Source: Lachnospiraceae bacterium
GTDB lineage: Bacteria; Bacillota; Clostridia; Lachnospirales; Lachnospiraceae
Direction: 5' to 3'
DNA length: 37,175 bases
Assembly: GCA_017514845.1 (NCBI GenBank)
Contig: JAFWIM010000180.1
Coordinates: 1 to 37,175, forward strand
The notes beneath the pieces were generated by a model. It did no database searches and was not told where the DNA came from. It saw only the letters and a program-made list of their open reading frames with translations. This document shows, piece after piece, positions 8,686 to 17,134 of the stretch. Position numbers and translations under genes: made by a program. Each line of letters starts with the position of its first letter. The first letter of the stretch is position 1.

Positions 8686-10071
8686 TCACTCTCCCTGCCG
8701 TCCGCCGAACACCCGGTCCGCATCCGCAAGAATGCTGGCAGCCTCGCCCTTCGTAATATCGCCCGGACGGTTCACATCCTGACCGATACCATACTTTTCC
8801 GCGTAGGCGAGGGCAACCCGGACTCCGGGATAGTATCCGTTGTCATCCGAAAGACTCGACCAGTCCGCGACAATTGCCGGATCATATAATTTGATCGCCG
8901 CATATATGACCACATCGCGGTCCATAGTCTGCGCGTCATCCCATCCCCACGGGAGGAAAAACTCTTCGCTCTCCCTCGGAATATCCGTGTTGATACCGCG
9001 CGCGTAATCAGGATCGAGTCCGTATACGTCAATAAAGACCTCCCGAAGAAAGCCTGCTGTAGCCTGACCCTCAGTATCATCAAAGAGTTCCGTATCAAAA
9101 TGCTCCCGCATATACTCCGCTGCCTGCCCAATTTTTTCCTCATCGCTCTGATAAGCAGGTACATGGTCGGAAGTAAACGGGGAGTAGGTCGCCTTCTGAT
9201 AAGCTTTAAAGCCTGCAAATAACGCTGCAGCGCAAATCACCGCCGCAACAAGCCCCAATCTGATCCGCCTGAAAAGCTGTGCTTTCGGGTTGGCAGCCAT
9301 GAGGTCCTTCTTCACAGTCTTCATATCCGCGTAGCGTTTCTCGGGCGAGAACACCGTACACTTATTGATAATTCTCTGCAGCGGCTCATAGACCCGGATA
9401 TTCTTATTCTCTCTTATGCTCCCTGTCAGAAGAAAGCGGAGCAACACGCCGAAAGAATAAATGTCCGCCCTGGCATCCGTCTGTGCAAATCCATACTGCT
9501 CCGGTGGCGCATACCCCCTCGTCCCGTAGAAAACAGTGTCCGAGTCGGCACCCTCCTTATAAATCCTGGCAATATCAAGATCAATGAGATACACTTTTCC
9601 GTCACCGTCGATAACTACGTTCTCCGGTTTCACATCCCGGTGAATAATCGGCGGATCGAGTCCATGGAGAAAAATCAGAATATCGGCAAGCTGCTCGCAG
9701 ATCCCGACAATCTCTTCCTGCCCAAGTTCACGCTCCCGAACTATCTCACTGAGCGGCTCACCGCTGACATACTCTCTGAGAATGCAAGTGTACTGCTCAT
9801 TCCTGTACTCTTTGATAAAGTGGGGTATCCGGGGATGGTCGATATTTCTGATTGCGGATTCCTGTGCATTCGGCTCATAGACTGCATTTTCAAAACATTT
9901 CGCGACCGCCATATCACCGCTGTCTTTTTTCCGGCAGAGAAAGGTCTCACGCCCAGACCGGCTTGCCAGACACTCCATCTGGTCGTACTCAGAAAGGAAA
10001 GCCTCGGGATATCCGTACTGTGAGAAGGTGGTCTCAATAATGGACGACAGCTTACTTGTCATATCACTCAT
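8686..10071 (-). CDS. Transmembrane Ser/Thr protein kinase with SLH-like outer domain
   Basis: 461 aa. The cytoplasmic kinase domain (about 28-262) has the ATP-binding Lys58 (AVAK), the catalytic loop HRDVKPEN (Asp146), APPEQYG in the activation segment, and DIYSFGVLL. Two departures from the family are visible: the glycine loop is poor (LASRSGRE instead of GxGxxG) and the metal-binding DFG is DLD (164-166). One membrane span follows (about 271-289). The outer part ends in an SLH-like motif (AYAEKYGIGQDV...ITKGEAASIL). No PASTA repeats. I chose the ATG at 10069-10071 (GGAGG 8 nt upstream, overlapping the previous gene's stop codon) rather than the start 12 codons earlier. The overlap implies translational coupling with the small upstream protein, perhaps its substrate or regulator (inference). 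Confidence 0.88.
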   Translation of the reverse strand: MSDMTSKLSSIIETTFSQYGYPEAFLSEYDQMECLASRSGRETFLCRKKDSGDMAVAKCFENAVYEPNAQESAIRNIDHPRIPHFIKEYRNEQYTCILREYVSGEPLSEIVRERELGQEEIVGICEQLADILIFLHGLDPPIIHRDVKPENVVIDGDGKVYLIDLDIARIYKEGADSDTVFYGTRGYAPPEQYGFAQTDARADIYSFGVLLRFLLTGSIRENKNIRVYEPLQRIINKCTVFSPEKRYADMKTVKKDLMAANPKAQLFRRIRLGLVAAVICAAALFAGFKAYQKATYSPFTSDHVPAYQSDEEKIGQAAEYMREHFDTELFDDTEGQATAGFLREVFIDVYGLDPDYARGINTDIPRESEEFFLPWGWDDAQTMDRDVVIYAAIKLYDPAIVADWSSLSDDNGYYPGVRVALAYAEKYGIGQDVNRPGDITKGEAASILADADRVFGGRQGE

Positions 10072-10513
10072 TTTTTCTACCTCCGAGAAGAGGAAGACCA
10101 TAATCACTGAGGGCTAACTGGGTCTCGACAATGCTGTAACCGTGATGCAGGCAGAAGATGATGACCATGTCCCGCTTGACGCGGGGGTGCAGGGGCGATT
10201 TTCTCGCTATTTTGAGCAGCGTCTGCGCTCTCGCGTAATCCGCTTTGAATCCGAATGCGAGCATGAGCACCGTGTCGCGGGACGGGTTCCGAATTCCGCG
10301 GAACAGCTGATGACCGTAAGATTTGTCGAGGTCTGCCCTCTTGATGACCCTCTCCGGAGCTTCCCCCATCGATCTGGCCAGCTGGGTGATGTATTCTGCA
10401 AACGTCGGCATCCCCACCTGTCCCGTATCCATCGTCATCAGGTGCTCTAGGCTCGACTCCATGAAAAGCAGCCGGAGAAGCTCCTCGGAATTCATATCTT
10501 TTTCCTTATTCAA
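10064..10513 (-). CDS. Small HTH-like (XRE-related) protein coupled to the kinase
   Basis: 149 aa, soluble. The centre (about 40-95: TFAEYITQLARSMGE...VIKRADLDKSYGHQLFRG...PSRDTVLMLAFGF) has the spacing and residues of an XRE-type helix-turn-helix. The C-terminus (DMVIIFCLHHGYSIVETQLALSDYG) looks like a second helical repeat. The start is TTG with AAAGGAGG 8 nt upstream; the next ATG is six codons in and lacks a site. It overlaps the kinase start by 8 nt. Its own promoter lies at 10666-10693. The pairing suggests a DNA-binding or adaptor protein controlled by phosphorylation; no target is known. Confidence 0.75.
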   Translation of the reverse strand: MNKEKDMNSEELLRLLFMESSLEHLMTMDTGQVGMPTFAEYITQLARSMGEAPERVIKRADLDKSYGHQLFRGIRNPSRDTVLMLAFGFKADYARAQTLLKIARKSPLHPRVKRDMVIIFCLHHGYSIVETQLALSDYGLPLLGGRKNE

Positions 10514-10576
10514 TAATCGCTCCTCCTTTCGGCAGCCCAGTTCATAATTCGGTTTTGGTAATTATTCTCCCATCTA

Positions 10577-10605
10577 TTGACGGGCAAGAACGGTTTTGAT
10601 AATCT
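10577..10605 (+). promoter_or_regulatory. Candidate promoter of pepC
   Basis: TTGACG (10577-10582) is followed at 17 bp by TAATCT, or at 15 bp by GATAAT (10598-10603). Neither spacing and hexamer combination is ideal. Confidence 0.35.
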
Positions 10606-10665
10606 TATGTCACCCGCTTCTTTAGCGCGCAGAACACTGCCTTTTCGCAATGTTACTCTTAAAAT

Positions 10666-10693
10666 ACTATATCTGATTCGGTTCATCTGTCAA
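10666..10693 (-). promoter_or_regulatory. Promoter of the HTH-kinase unit
   Basis: The minus strand shows a perfect TTGACA (10688-10693), a 16-bp spacer and TATAGT (10666-10671). Confidence 0.65.
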
Positions 10694-10829
10694 GACGCCT
10701 GCACAGCACCGCGCGGACACGAGTCTGCCCCGCATCATGCTGCCAATCCGACCGGTTCAGGCGATAAACTGCCTGCTGACACATCAAAGCGTCCGATCAA
10801 GGACCATCAGATCAGAAAGGAACCCATTT

Positions 10830-12158
10830 ATGAAAGACGTATCTTTAGACACCATCGAAGCGTTCCGGGAAATAACCGCCAAGTCTCCCCTGGACCACGC
10901 CATCACCAACGCCCTGACAAAGCACAACGTAAAAGACATAGCTTTTACGAACAGAGGACTCGATGAATCTCAGTTCCAGTTCTCGGTTGAGATTCCCACT
11001 ATGGCTGTGACCAACCAGAAACAAAGCGGCCGCTGCTGGATCTTCGCCGCCCTCAATGTCTTCCGCGAAAAAATCGCAAACGACTGCAACATTGAAAAGT
11101 TCGAGCTCTCCCAGAACTATACTGCTTTCTGGGACAAATTCGAAAAAATCAACTTCTTCTATGAGGCTATGATCGAGCTTGCTGACAGACCACTCACAGA
11201 CCGTCTGGTCACCTTCCTCCTCGACTCCGCTATCGGCGACGGCGGTCAGTGGAACATGTTCGTCAATATCGTCGAAAAATACGGTGTCATTCCGAAAGCC
11301 GCCATGCAGGAGACCTTCCAGAGCAGCCACACACGAGATATGAACCGTCTGATCAACATACTCCTTCGAAAGGGCGCTCTCGCGCTCCGCGAAGCTGCTG
11401 CAAATGGTGAAGACACGGAAGCCGTCAAAAACACCTATTTGAAAGATGCATACCGCCTCCTCACCATGTGCTTCGGCGAGCCGCCGAAGGAATTTGACTT
11501 CGAATACACCGACAAGGACAAGGTTTATCACGTTGACCGAAAGCTCACGCCCTACACCTTCTATGAGAAGTATATAGGCTTCGACCTGAGATCCGATTAC
11601 GTCGGCATCATCAACTCCCCGACGGAGGACAAGCCTTTCTATCAGAACTGCACGATCGATTATCTGGGCAATGTCGCCGGCGCGCCGCCCGTCACATATC
11701 TGAACCTTCCGATGGAGGAAATGAAGGATCTGATCGTGAAGCAGCTGAAAGACGGCAAGGTCGTCTGGTTCGGTTCTGATGTGGGATTCATGGGTGAGCG
11801 CGAGATGGGTATCTGGAGCGACGCAGTCTTCGACTTTGACGGAACGCTCGGCATTGACTTCTCCATGACGAAAGAAGACAGCCTCAACATCCGCCAGTCC
11901 GCCATGAGCCACGCAATGGTGATCACGGGCGTCAATCTCGACGAAAATGGCACGCCGAACCGCTGGAAGATCGAGAACAGCTGGAGCGATGAGCGGGGCG
12001 AGAAGGGTTATTATGTGATGAATGCCGGCTGGTTTGACAAGTATGTCTACCAGGCGGTCATCGAGAAGAGCTATTTGAATGAGAAGCAGCTTGCTGCTCT
12101 TCATACGGAACCGCTGCACTTTATGCCGTGGGATCCGATGGGGACGCTGGCTGACTGA
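10830..12158 (+). CDS. pepC: Aminopeptidase C (bleomycin hydrolase family, C1B)
   Basis: 442 aa, the usual length for this cytoplasmic cysteine aminopeptidase, which trims N-terminal residues from peptides and normally forms hexamers. The papain-like triad is complete: Cys69 in NQKQSGRCWIF, His361 in SHAMVITG, and Asn383 in KIENSWSDE. The ATG at 10830 has AAAGG 9 nt upstream; the 31 codons of open frame before it lack a site and begin in the promoter region. It is the only clear plus-strand gene and is transcribed alone, convergent with the Esx cluster. No signal peptide is present. Confidence 0.96.
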   Translation: MKDVSLDTIEAFREITAKSPLDHAITNALTKHNVKDIAFTNRGLDESQFQFSVEIPTMAVTNQKQSGRCWIFAALNVFREKIANDCNIEKFELSQNYTAFWDKFEKINFFYEAMIELADRPLTDRLVTFLLDSAIGDGGQWNMFVNIVEKYGVIPKAAMQETFQSSHTRDMNRLINILLRKGALALREAAANGEDTEAVKNTYLKDAYRLLTMCFGEPPKEFDFEYTDKDKVYHVDRKLTPYTFYEKYIGFDLRSDYVGIINSPTEDKPFYQNCTIDYLGNVAGAPPVTYLNLPMEEMKDLIVKQLKDGKVVWFGSDVGFMGEREMGIWSDAVFDFDGTLGIDFSMTKEDSLNIRQSAMSHAMVITGVNLDENGTPNRWKIENSWSDERGEKGYYVMNAGWFDKYVYQAVIEKSYLNEKQLAALHTEPLHFMPWDPMGTLAD

Positions 12159-12173
12159 GAATAATAACAACAC

Positions 12174-12271
12174 GGGGCTGTCGCATTAGGGTGCGCACCA
12201 CTATATATGGCAGACGCTATTTGCAAATGTCTGCCATAAATAATGGTAACACCGTCTAATGCGACAGCCCC
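12174..12271. repeat. Nested inverted repeat between convergent genes (terminator or MITE-like)
   Basis: Outer arms of 16 bp (GGGGCTGTCGCATTAG, 12174-12189, with 12256-12271) are a perfect inverted repeat. An inner perfect 10-bp stem (TATGGCAGAC, 12206-12215, with 12229-12238) lies between them. Position and structure fit a shared terminator for pepC and the hydrolase gene. The minus-strand exit (GTGTTGTTATTATT) is T-rich; the plus exit is not. Outer arms of this type also occur at IS ends, so a miniature element is possible; no target duplication is evident. Confidence 0.7.
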
Positions 12272-12277
12272 TAATAT

Positions 12278-13693
12278 TCAGTAGTAACAATCTGCGGCAG
12301 CTAAATCAGCAGTGGTGTAAATAGCTGCGCACTCATATGCGGCGTTGCCAAGCCGCCTGCACTTTTGAGCTTCGCTCTCAGCTCTGCTGCCGATTCGCCA
12401 AATCTTCGCTTTCAGAATTGATACGCCCGGAGACTGGAACGGAATTCTGCTTCTGATAGCCTGTATATCACCGGCTATGTAATTCATTCTGGCTGCAATC
12501 GAGTCAAGATCGTTTGCGACGGCACGAAGTACTTCTGCATTGACCTCATACTCACCGGAACGACCGCCGCTGAACATATCTTCCAAAAAAGTCACGGCCT
12601 GCATCGTCACGCTGTATATACTCTCTGCTGCCGCATTTAAACGGTCAATTACGGTGTCCAGACATCCCAGAACAAAATTTCCCATGTCTCCGATCAGACG
12701 ATATCCGCCCTCAATCAGGTCAGGAATCACCCCTTCTTCATATAGGAACATAATGGCAAGAAGAGGCGGGCACAAGGACAGAAGTCGCCTCTCAAGGTAG
12801 GTCTCGGCTTCTCTTGATATTTCACCGAGGAGAATCTCGAACCAGCTGTTGCTGCCGGGCAGAACCATACCATTATTATCAAAGCGCACGTTATTGGTCG
12901 CATGCCTGAAAAACAGGTTCATGGCGCCATGATCATCCGGTACCACGGAATATATCGTCTTATAATTGCTGCCCTTTAGCGGAAAGAGAAGGCTGCCGAC
13001 CCAGCTCCATTGATAGTGATCCACAAGATGGCTGTTCCTTGCAATATCTCCTCTGTGGGCTCTTGCATAATTATCTGAAAATCCCGGTCCGTCATAATTC
13101 ACGCATCGCTCAATATTCATTCCATCCGGTGCTGTTATCGTTGCATGCTCCGCCAGATTTCCTCCGAGTGAGTGCCCTGTAGCGGAAAAGCTGTTGTAGC
13201 GATCTCCATACTTCTCATAGATTCTCTGCATATACATCTGCGCGTCAGCCTGCTGGGCAGTAAGGGTATCATTGAGCAGACCGACATCAGCGATTCCCCA
13301 ATCTTTTACTGCCGTAATAAAATCTTCGCTCTCGCTTCCTCTGTATCCGACAATCGCGTTTCCGTCACCGGTGTCGATAAGGCAGCCGTACATACCTGAT
13401 GAGCTGTTCTTATCACATACATCCACAACATGCCAATCATTCAAAAAATCACCGCTGACGTTATTCTTATTCAGGATGTCTCGCATACAGTTGACAGTAT
13501 CCATATCCCCCTGCAATGTAGAACTAATTTCCCCACCACTGCTTACTCGGGCATTATACTCCGCCTCTATAGCTTCCATCAGGTCCTGAACACTGTATGA
13601 TCCCGCATCCGGAGACTCTCTGTAGTCATATCGACCATTTTCGAGATATGCCACCTGCGTAGCAATAAGAAGTTCAATATCCGTATAGCTCAT
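12278..13693 (-). CDS. Lipase-like alpha/beta hydrolase with C-terminal WXG100-like module
   Basis: 471 aa. The N-terminal half resembles the DUF2974/lipase-3 type hydrolases: YRGSES (117-122), nucleophile Ser175 in GHSLGG, candidate Asp201 in NYDGPGF and His255 in PDDHGAMNLF. A central hydrophobic stretch follows (about 290-345). Residues about 385-471 closely resemble the WXG100 protein two genes upstream (VNAEVLRAVANDLDSIAARM against VNTEVLRSAADSIDAR) and end with YTTAD, a YxxxD pattern of type VII secretion substrates. I infer an exported hydrolase or toxin that uses the WXG module for export. The start ATG overlaps the lipoprotein stop by 4 nt (13690-13693), so the two are translated together. 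The substrate is unknown. No signal peptide is present. Confidence 0.8.
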   Translation of the reverse strand: MSYTDIELLIATQVAYLENGRYDYRESPDAGSYSVQDLMEAIEAEYNARVSSGGEISSTLQGDMDTVNCMRDILNKNNVSGDFLNDWHVVDVCDKNSSSGMYGCLIDTGDGNAIVGYRGSESEDFITAVKDWGIADVGLLNDTLTAQQADAQMYMQRIYEKYGDRYNSFSATGHSLGGNLAEHATITAPDGMNIERCVNYDGPGFSDNYARAHRGDIARNSHLVDHYQWSWVGSLLFPLKGSNYKTIYSVVPDDHGAMNLFFRHATNNVRFDNNGMVLPGSNSWFEILLGEISREAETYLERRLLSLCPPLLAIMFLYEEGVIPDLIEGGYRLIGDMGNFVLGCLDTVIDRLNAAAESIYSVTMQAVTFLEDMFSGGRSGEYEVNAEVLRAVANDLDSIAARMNYIAGDIQAIRSRIPFQSPGVSILKAKIWRIGSRAESEAQKCRRLGNAAYECAAIYTTADLAAADCYY

Positions 13694-14412
13694 ACAGCGC
13701 TTCCCACTTTCCTGACAAATTCATCACGCGTCATATCTATCTGACCATTCGAATAACCGATTTGTACTTTTAATTCATTGGTGAGATATTCACTGTAATC
13801 ATCCTGCTCAAAAAAAGCATGTGTTTCCAGGTATTCCTGCATACTATGCAGATTTTTATCATCAATCACATGAAGAAAAATATACCCGTTCAGCATTTCA
13901 AGATCTTTTAAACAGCCGGATAAACAATTATAAATATGATCAGCGTCATGTTTCTCCGGTGAATAATATATAGAAATTGTAAACTTATTCTTCGGATTAA
14001 AAGCGGCATAGTCCGCAATGGAAATTGACAAGTCGCTTATTCCCATATCACCGGACAACGTTGACACATAGATATAACTGGCTCCAAGAAGACCACCCAT
14101 GTTTCTGTCCACTACATCGGCTATTCTCTGTCCCATTATTTTCACAAGATAATCATCCTCAACATAGCTCCCGTCATTCTCAACACTCGCATCGACGAGA
14201 ATTCCCGGGTTTGTTTCAGAATATGCAATAGCATTAAACGTTTTTCTCCTGTTGTTACCATATACGTCGGTAACTACAAAAACTTCATTATATTTGTTTT
14301 CTAATGCTTCTTTCGCGATCTGAATTCTGTCACTTTTCGATCCGCACGCAGTTTCTGTCATCAGCATAACCATCATCACCACCCCCACAGTCAGTGTTTT
14401 CCATATTTTCAT
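13690..14412 (-). CDS. Lipoprotein of the Esx cluster
   Basis: 240 aa. The signal sequence MKIWKTLTVGVVMMVMLM ends in a lipobox-like TETAC with Cys23, so it is probably anchored to the outer face of the membrane. The rest is soluble, mixed alpha/beta, and I do not recognise the family. GGAGG lies 9 nt before the ATG and overlaps the end of the WXG100 gene. It sits between WXG100 genes and the lipase-like effector and overlaps the latter by ATGA. Roles as an accessory secretion lipoprotein or an immunity protein against the hydrolase are both reasonable inferences. Confidence 0.75.
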   Translation of the reverse strand: MKIWKTLTVGVVMMVMLMTETACGSKSDRIQIAKEALENKYNEVFVVTDVYGNNRRKTFNAIAYSETNPGILVDASVENDGSYVEDDYLVKIMGQRIADVVDRNMGGLLGASYIYVSTLSGDMGISDLSISIADYAAFNPKNKFTISIYYSPEKHDADHIYNCLSGCLKDLEMLNGYIFLHVIDDKNLHSMQEYLETHAFFEQDDYSEYLTNELKVQIGYSNGQIDMTRDEFVRKVGSAV

Positions 14413-14417
14413 CCTTA

Positions 14418-14717
14418 TCAGCCTCCTATCAGTGAGAGAGCATACATCTCAGCTGCATACGTCTTCCTTGCCGCATTCCGCAGGGCATCTGCTGCCGCGT
14501 GCAATTCTCCTGCTCTGCATCTGATGAGCGATTCCTCTCTCATCAATTTTTCTCTGTATTTTAATGCTGTTTCTCCGGCCCATATGCTGCCGAGCAGCTC
14601 CAGGTCTGATTTTGCGCGTTCTGCCATTTGTTCCAGCGAAATGGCAAGCTCTTCCAATTGATTAGCGTATGCAAGTGTTTCATTATAACGCAGTGATATT
14701 GTTCGCGATGCATCCAT
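14418..14717 (-). CDS. WXG100 family protein 1
   Basis: 99 aa, all helical, with the W-x-G turn (SIWAGETA) near residue 46 between two predicted helices. This is the standard size and architecture for ESAT-6-like substrates and partners of type VII secretion. AAGGAG lies 8 nt before the ATG. The C-terminus has KTYAAEMYA, which is not a clean YxxxD/E signal, so it may rely on a partner. It is followed after 5 nt by the lipoprotein gene. Confidence 0.85.
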   Translation of the reverse strand: MDASRTISLRYNETLAYANQLEELAISLEQMAERAKSDLELLGSIWAGETALKYREKLMREESLIRCRAGELHAAADALRNAARKTYAAEMYALSLIGG

Positions 14718-14731
14718 GATTTTAACTCCTT

Positions 14732-15040
14732 TTAGAAAAGCACATCACCCGTCAACATACCTGAAATCTGTGTATTGATTCTTTCCGCAGATTCATAAAT
14801 GCCGGCTTCCTTTCGAAGATCCTGGGCATTCTCTCTGTAGCGGGCAATAGCCTGTTCAACTTTTTCCAATTTCTGTCTGTAGGCACTTACATGCGCATCC
14901 TGCCCGGCACCTTCCCAGTAAGTCGCAGACCGATCAATCACTGTTCTCAGATCATCCACCGCATACATAACTGCTGCTGTCCTGGCATCTATTGAATCTG
15001 CCGCTGATCTCAGCACTTCTGTGTTTACTTTAATCTTCAT
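14732..15040 (-). CDS. WXG100 family protein 2
   Basis: 102 aa from the ATG at 15038-15040, which has AAGGAG 10 nt upstream; the longer frame from 15064 has no site. The W-x-G turn is YWEGAG and the tail carries GIYESAE, a YxxxE export pattern. Its N-terminal helix (VNTEVLRSAADSIDAR) is the sequence re-used in the C-terminal module of the lipase-like protein, implying gene fusion or shared partner binding. It is separated from the upstream WXG100 gene by two family-2 repeats. Confidence 0.88.
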   Translation of the reverse strand: MKIKVNTEVLRSAADSIDARTAAVMYAVDDLRTVIDRSATYWEGAGQDAHVSAYRQKLEKVEQAIARYRENAQDLRKEAGIYESAERINTQISGMLTGDVLF

Positions 15041-15066
15041 AGAAATCTGTCTCCTTAATTTCACTA

Positions 15067-15150
15067 TGTGCCTTCATCGCAGATTCAAGTCACGAATATT
15101 CTGTGCATTCATCATAGACTCACGTCACGAATGTTCTGCGTCAGAGATTA
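15067..15150 (-). repeat. Two family-2 repeats between WXG100 genes
   Basis: A full 49-bp copy (15102-15150) matches the copies at 29737-29785 and 35212-35260 at most positions. Its right end (TTA at 15148-15150 on plus) is the TAA stop codon of the upstream WXG100 gene. A diverged second copy (15067-15105) follows head to tail. Confidence 0.85.
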
Positions 15151-15441
15151 AATCCAGATCTTTGCGACTTCCGTATATGCTCTCTGTTCAGATTTATTAT
15201 AAACTTTAGCCGCATCCTGCATATGCTTAATATACGTCTCAAGCTCGTTACACAGTTCATTCATGTAGGCCATGTCTTCCCTGACCTGATTCTGAAATGA
15301 TACCCAGCCCGGTCCTTCCCAGCATCCTGCCAGAAAGGCTAATGCACTCTCAAGTTCACTGATACTGTTCCTGAGCAATGTGACATCTTCTTTGAGCCTG
15401 TCTCTGTCATTTTTCATTCTTTGTGTTGATACCCGTATCAT
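15148..15441 (-). CDS. WXG100 family protein 3
   Basis: 97 aa. Two helices flank CWEGPG (W-x-G turn near residue 41), and the tail has VYNKSE, a YxxxE export pattern. The ATG at 15441 has GAGG 5 nt upstream. It is the first gene of the Esx cluster. The upstream 190 bp holds a TATAGTATAAA stretch but no good -35, so an activator may be needed. No EssC/FtsK-type motor gene is in the window, so the secretion machine must be encoded elsewhere. Confidence 0.87.
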   Translation of the reverse strand: MIRVSTQRMKNDRDRLKEDVTLLRNSISELESALAFLAGCWEGPGWVSFQNQVREDMAYMNELCNELETYIKHMQDAAKVYNKSEQRAYTEVAKIWI

Positions 15442-15596
15442 ATTATCCTCATTCCCGTTCAGTCCCGATCACTGCCCTATGATTTCTATTTTGAGTTTAT
15501 ACTATAGCAGCCAAATTTTTACACCCTTCTGATAAACGACAAAATAATCAGATGAATAGCACCGAAACGCATATAATCTCTGCGTATTATGACAAC

Positions 15597-15621
15597 AACC
15601 GCCACTCTTGCAGTGACGGTT
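15597..15621 (-). terminator. Weak terminator of the large HTH regulator gene
   Basis: A 10-bp stem (15597-15606 with 15612-15621, one G-U pair) and a 5-nt loop are followed on the minus strand by GTTGTTGTC, a poor T-tract. Read-through into the WXG100 cluster is possible. Confidence 0.5.
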
Positions 15622-15628
15622 GCGTTAT

Positions 15629-17107
15629 TCAACTCAAGTATTTATCAATCCATTCCCGAATCTGTACTACTGCGTCATTGTCTCTGGTCGTACTTTCATT
15701 TCTGATAATATCCATGAAATAGTCGTGCACTGCAAATGAGAAACTCCTCTCAAATACCGGAATACAATACATATTCATATGAGAATAATTATAGAGATGC
15801 GTTCGCTCTTTTAAAGCTATGACACCCCAGTTCTCCTGCAGAGGCATTTTGTCCGGATCTATCAGGGCTATTGTCGCTTTCCCTTTTTGAATCTGCTGTA
15901 TCATGTTATTGGCAATAAGCTTTCTGTCTTCTTTTCGAACAGGCATGTTAAGCATTTCATCCGGAAATCCGACAATCTTTCCATTCTTCAAAAAAGACTT
16001 CAGGGCGTCTTTTCTCATTACAGAAATAAGGTTAATATTCCCTGTCATTTCGCCGAACACATGGGGACGGTCGTAAGAATATTCTGATGCGTTTTCATCA
16101 TCGATGTCTCTGCTGATATAGGTTTTTGTCATTTCAGAAGTCCAGTAATTATTTAATGCGACACCGCCGGATACCGCTAAAAGTAACTCTTCTTCTCTTT
16201 CCGGTTCAATATCCCTGCTTTCATTGAACAATTCATCGCAGATCCTGTATACATCGTACTGAACACCTATCTTATAGGAAACAGCCCTGCCCAAGCTATG
16301 ACATTTGTTCTGCATACCCTTAAAGATATTTCTGAACATGTCAATTATACTCTTTTCTGTATGTCTGATTGCGTGATTGCAGTCTCTTGAAAACTGGATC
16401 ACCTCATGCTCGCTTGCAATAAATTCCGTCAGCTGAAATACTGAATCCGCGTCACTGTATGCCTCATAAAAAAACATCGGATGATATTTCTGTATAGCAG
16501 TCGCGTAATTTACGACAGCCTCGATAATATCCAGATTATTATTATTTCTTTTATAATTTACCGACTCCAGCCGAAATATATGTTTAAAATCGACAGTACT
16601 GAAATTCCAGGCAGGCGACAGAAGAATTGACTTGAGAGAAGCAGACGTCGGATCAGCGTACAGCATGACCGAATCATGTTGTTGTACGGATTCTCTCAGT
16701 ACATTATATATCGCTGAGACCACTTCGGGTTTCTGGTCATAGGCAGCACTCTCTCTTTTTATATCCGTCTGCGCTTCTGAAATCTCCACAGTATTCAGAT
16801 CCGTATTTTCTCTTATACGATTACTGTTCAGATTACGGAAGAAGCTATATATGGCAAGTCTCTGACTATAAAGCTGTTCGCCTATGGTCTCTATCAGAAA
16901 AGCACTTTTTACCTTCTCCATCTCGGATGGACTCAATGTAAGCGCACTCGCGATTGCATCAATGTGTTCCTGTTTTTGGACCGGTCGTCTCCCATGAACA
17001 TAATGATGCAGCGTTGCTCTGCTTATTCCGGACAGCTTCGAAAGCTGGTTAATGTTAATGCTCTTAGTCTCTAACAATTCTTCCAACAATTCCGAAAGTA
17101 CTGACAT
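15629..17107 (-). CDS. Large XRE-type regulator, candidate controller of the Esx cluster
   Basis: 492 aa. An N-terminal HTH (about 13-55: ININQLSKLSGISRATLHHYVHGRR) is fused to a roughly 430-residue domain I do not recognise, with no membrane spans and no obvious TPR pattern. The ATG at 17105-17107 (GAGG 6 nt upstream) is preferred to one four codons earlier with no site. It lies directly upstream of, and in the same direction as, the three WXG100 genes with only a weak terminator between. It probably senses a cytoplasmic signal and controls either the Esx genes or the upstream surface protein; this is inference from position. Confidence 0.75.
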   Translation of the reverse strand: MSVLSELLEELLETKSININQLSKLSGISRATLHHYVHGRRPVQKQEHIDAIASALTLSPSEMEKVKSAFLIETIGEQLYSQRLAIYSFFRNLNSNRIRENTDLNTVEISEAQTDIKRESAAYDQKPEVVSAIYNVLRESVQQHDSVMLYADPTSASLKSILLSPAWNFSTVDFKHIFRLESVNYKRNNNNLDIIEAVVNYATAIQKYHPMFFYEAYSDADSVFQLTEFIASEHEVIQFSRDCNHAIRHTEKSIIDMFRNIFKGMQNKCHSLGRAVSYKIGVQYDVYRICDELFNESRDIEPEREEELLLAVSGGVALNNYWTSEMTKTYISRDIDDENASEYSYDRPHVFGEMTGNINLISVMRKDALKSFLKNGKIVGFPDEMLNMPVRKEDRKLIANNMIQQIQKGKATIALIDPDKMPLQENWGVIALKERTHLYNYSHMNMYCIPVFERSFSFAVHDYFMDIIRNESTTRDNDAVVQIREWIDKYLS

Positions 17108-17134
17108 GATTCCCCTCATATAAATCTTTTATCT

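Larger units (their letters stand above)
10514..10829. other. Divergent intergenic region between HTH-kinase unit and pepC
   Basis: 316 bp with no gene. It carries back-to-back promoter candidates (minus 10666-10693; plus 10577-10603) that overlap in transcription direction, so the two transcripts would share about 90 bp of antisense leader. The plus-strand leader of about 220 nt before pepC shows no riboswitch I recognise. Confidence 0.5.

Noticed and set aside
10845..12173. 442-codon minus-strand open frame opposite pepC
   Set aside because: It is the mirror of pepC, whose catalytic motifs and ribosome binding site are clear. The long antisense frame follows from codon bias.
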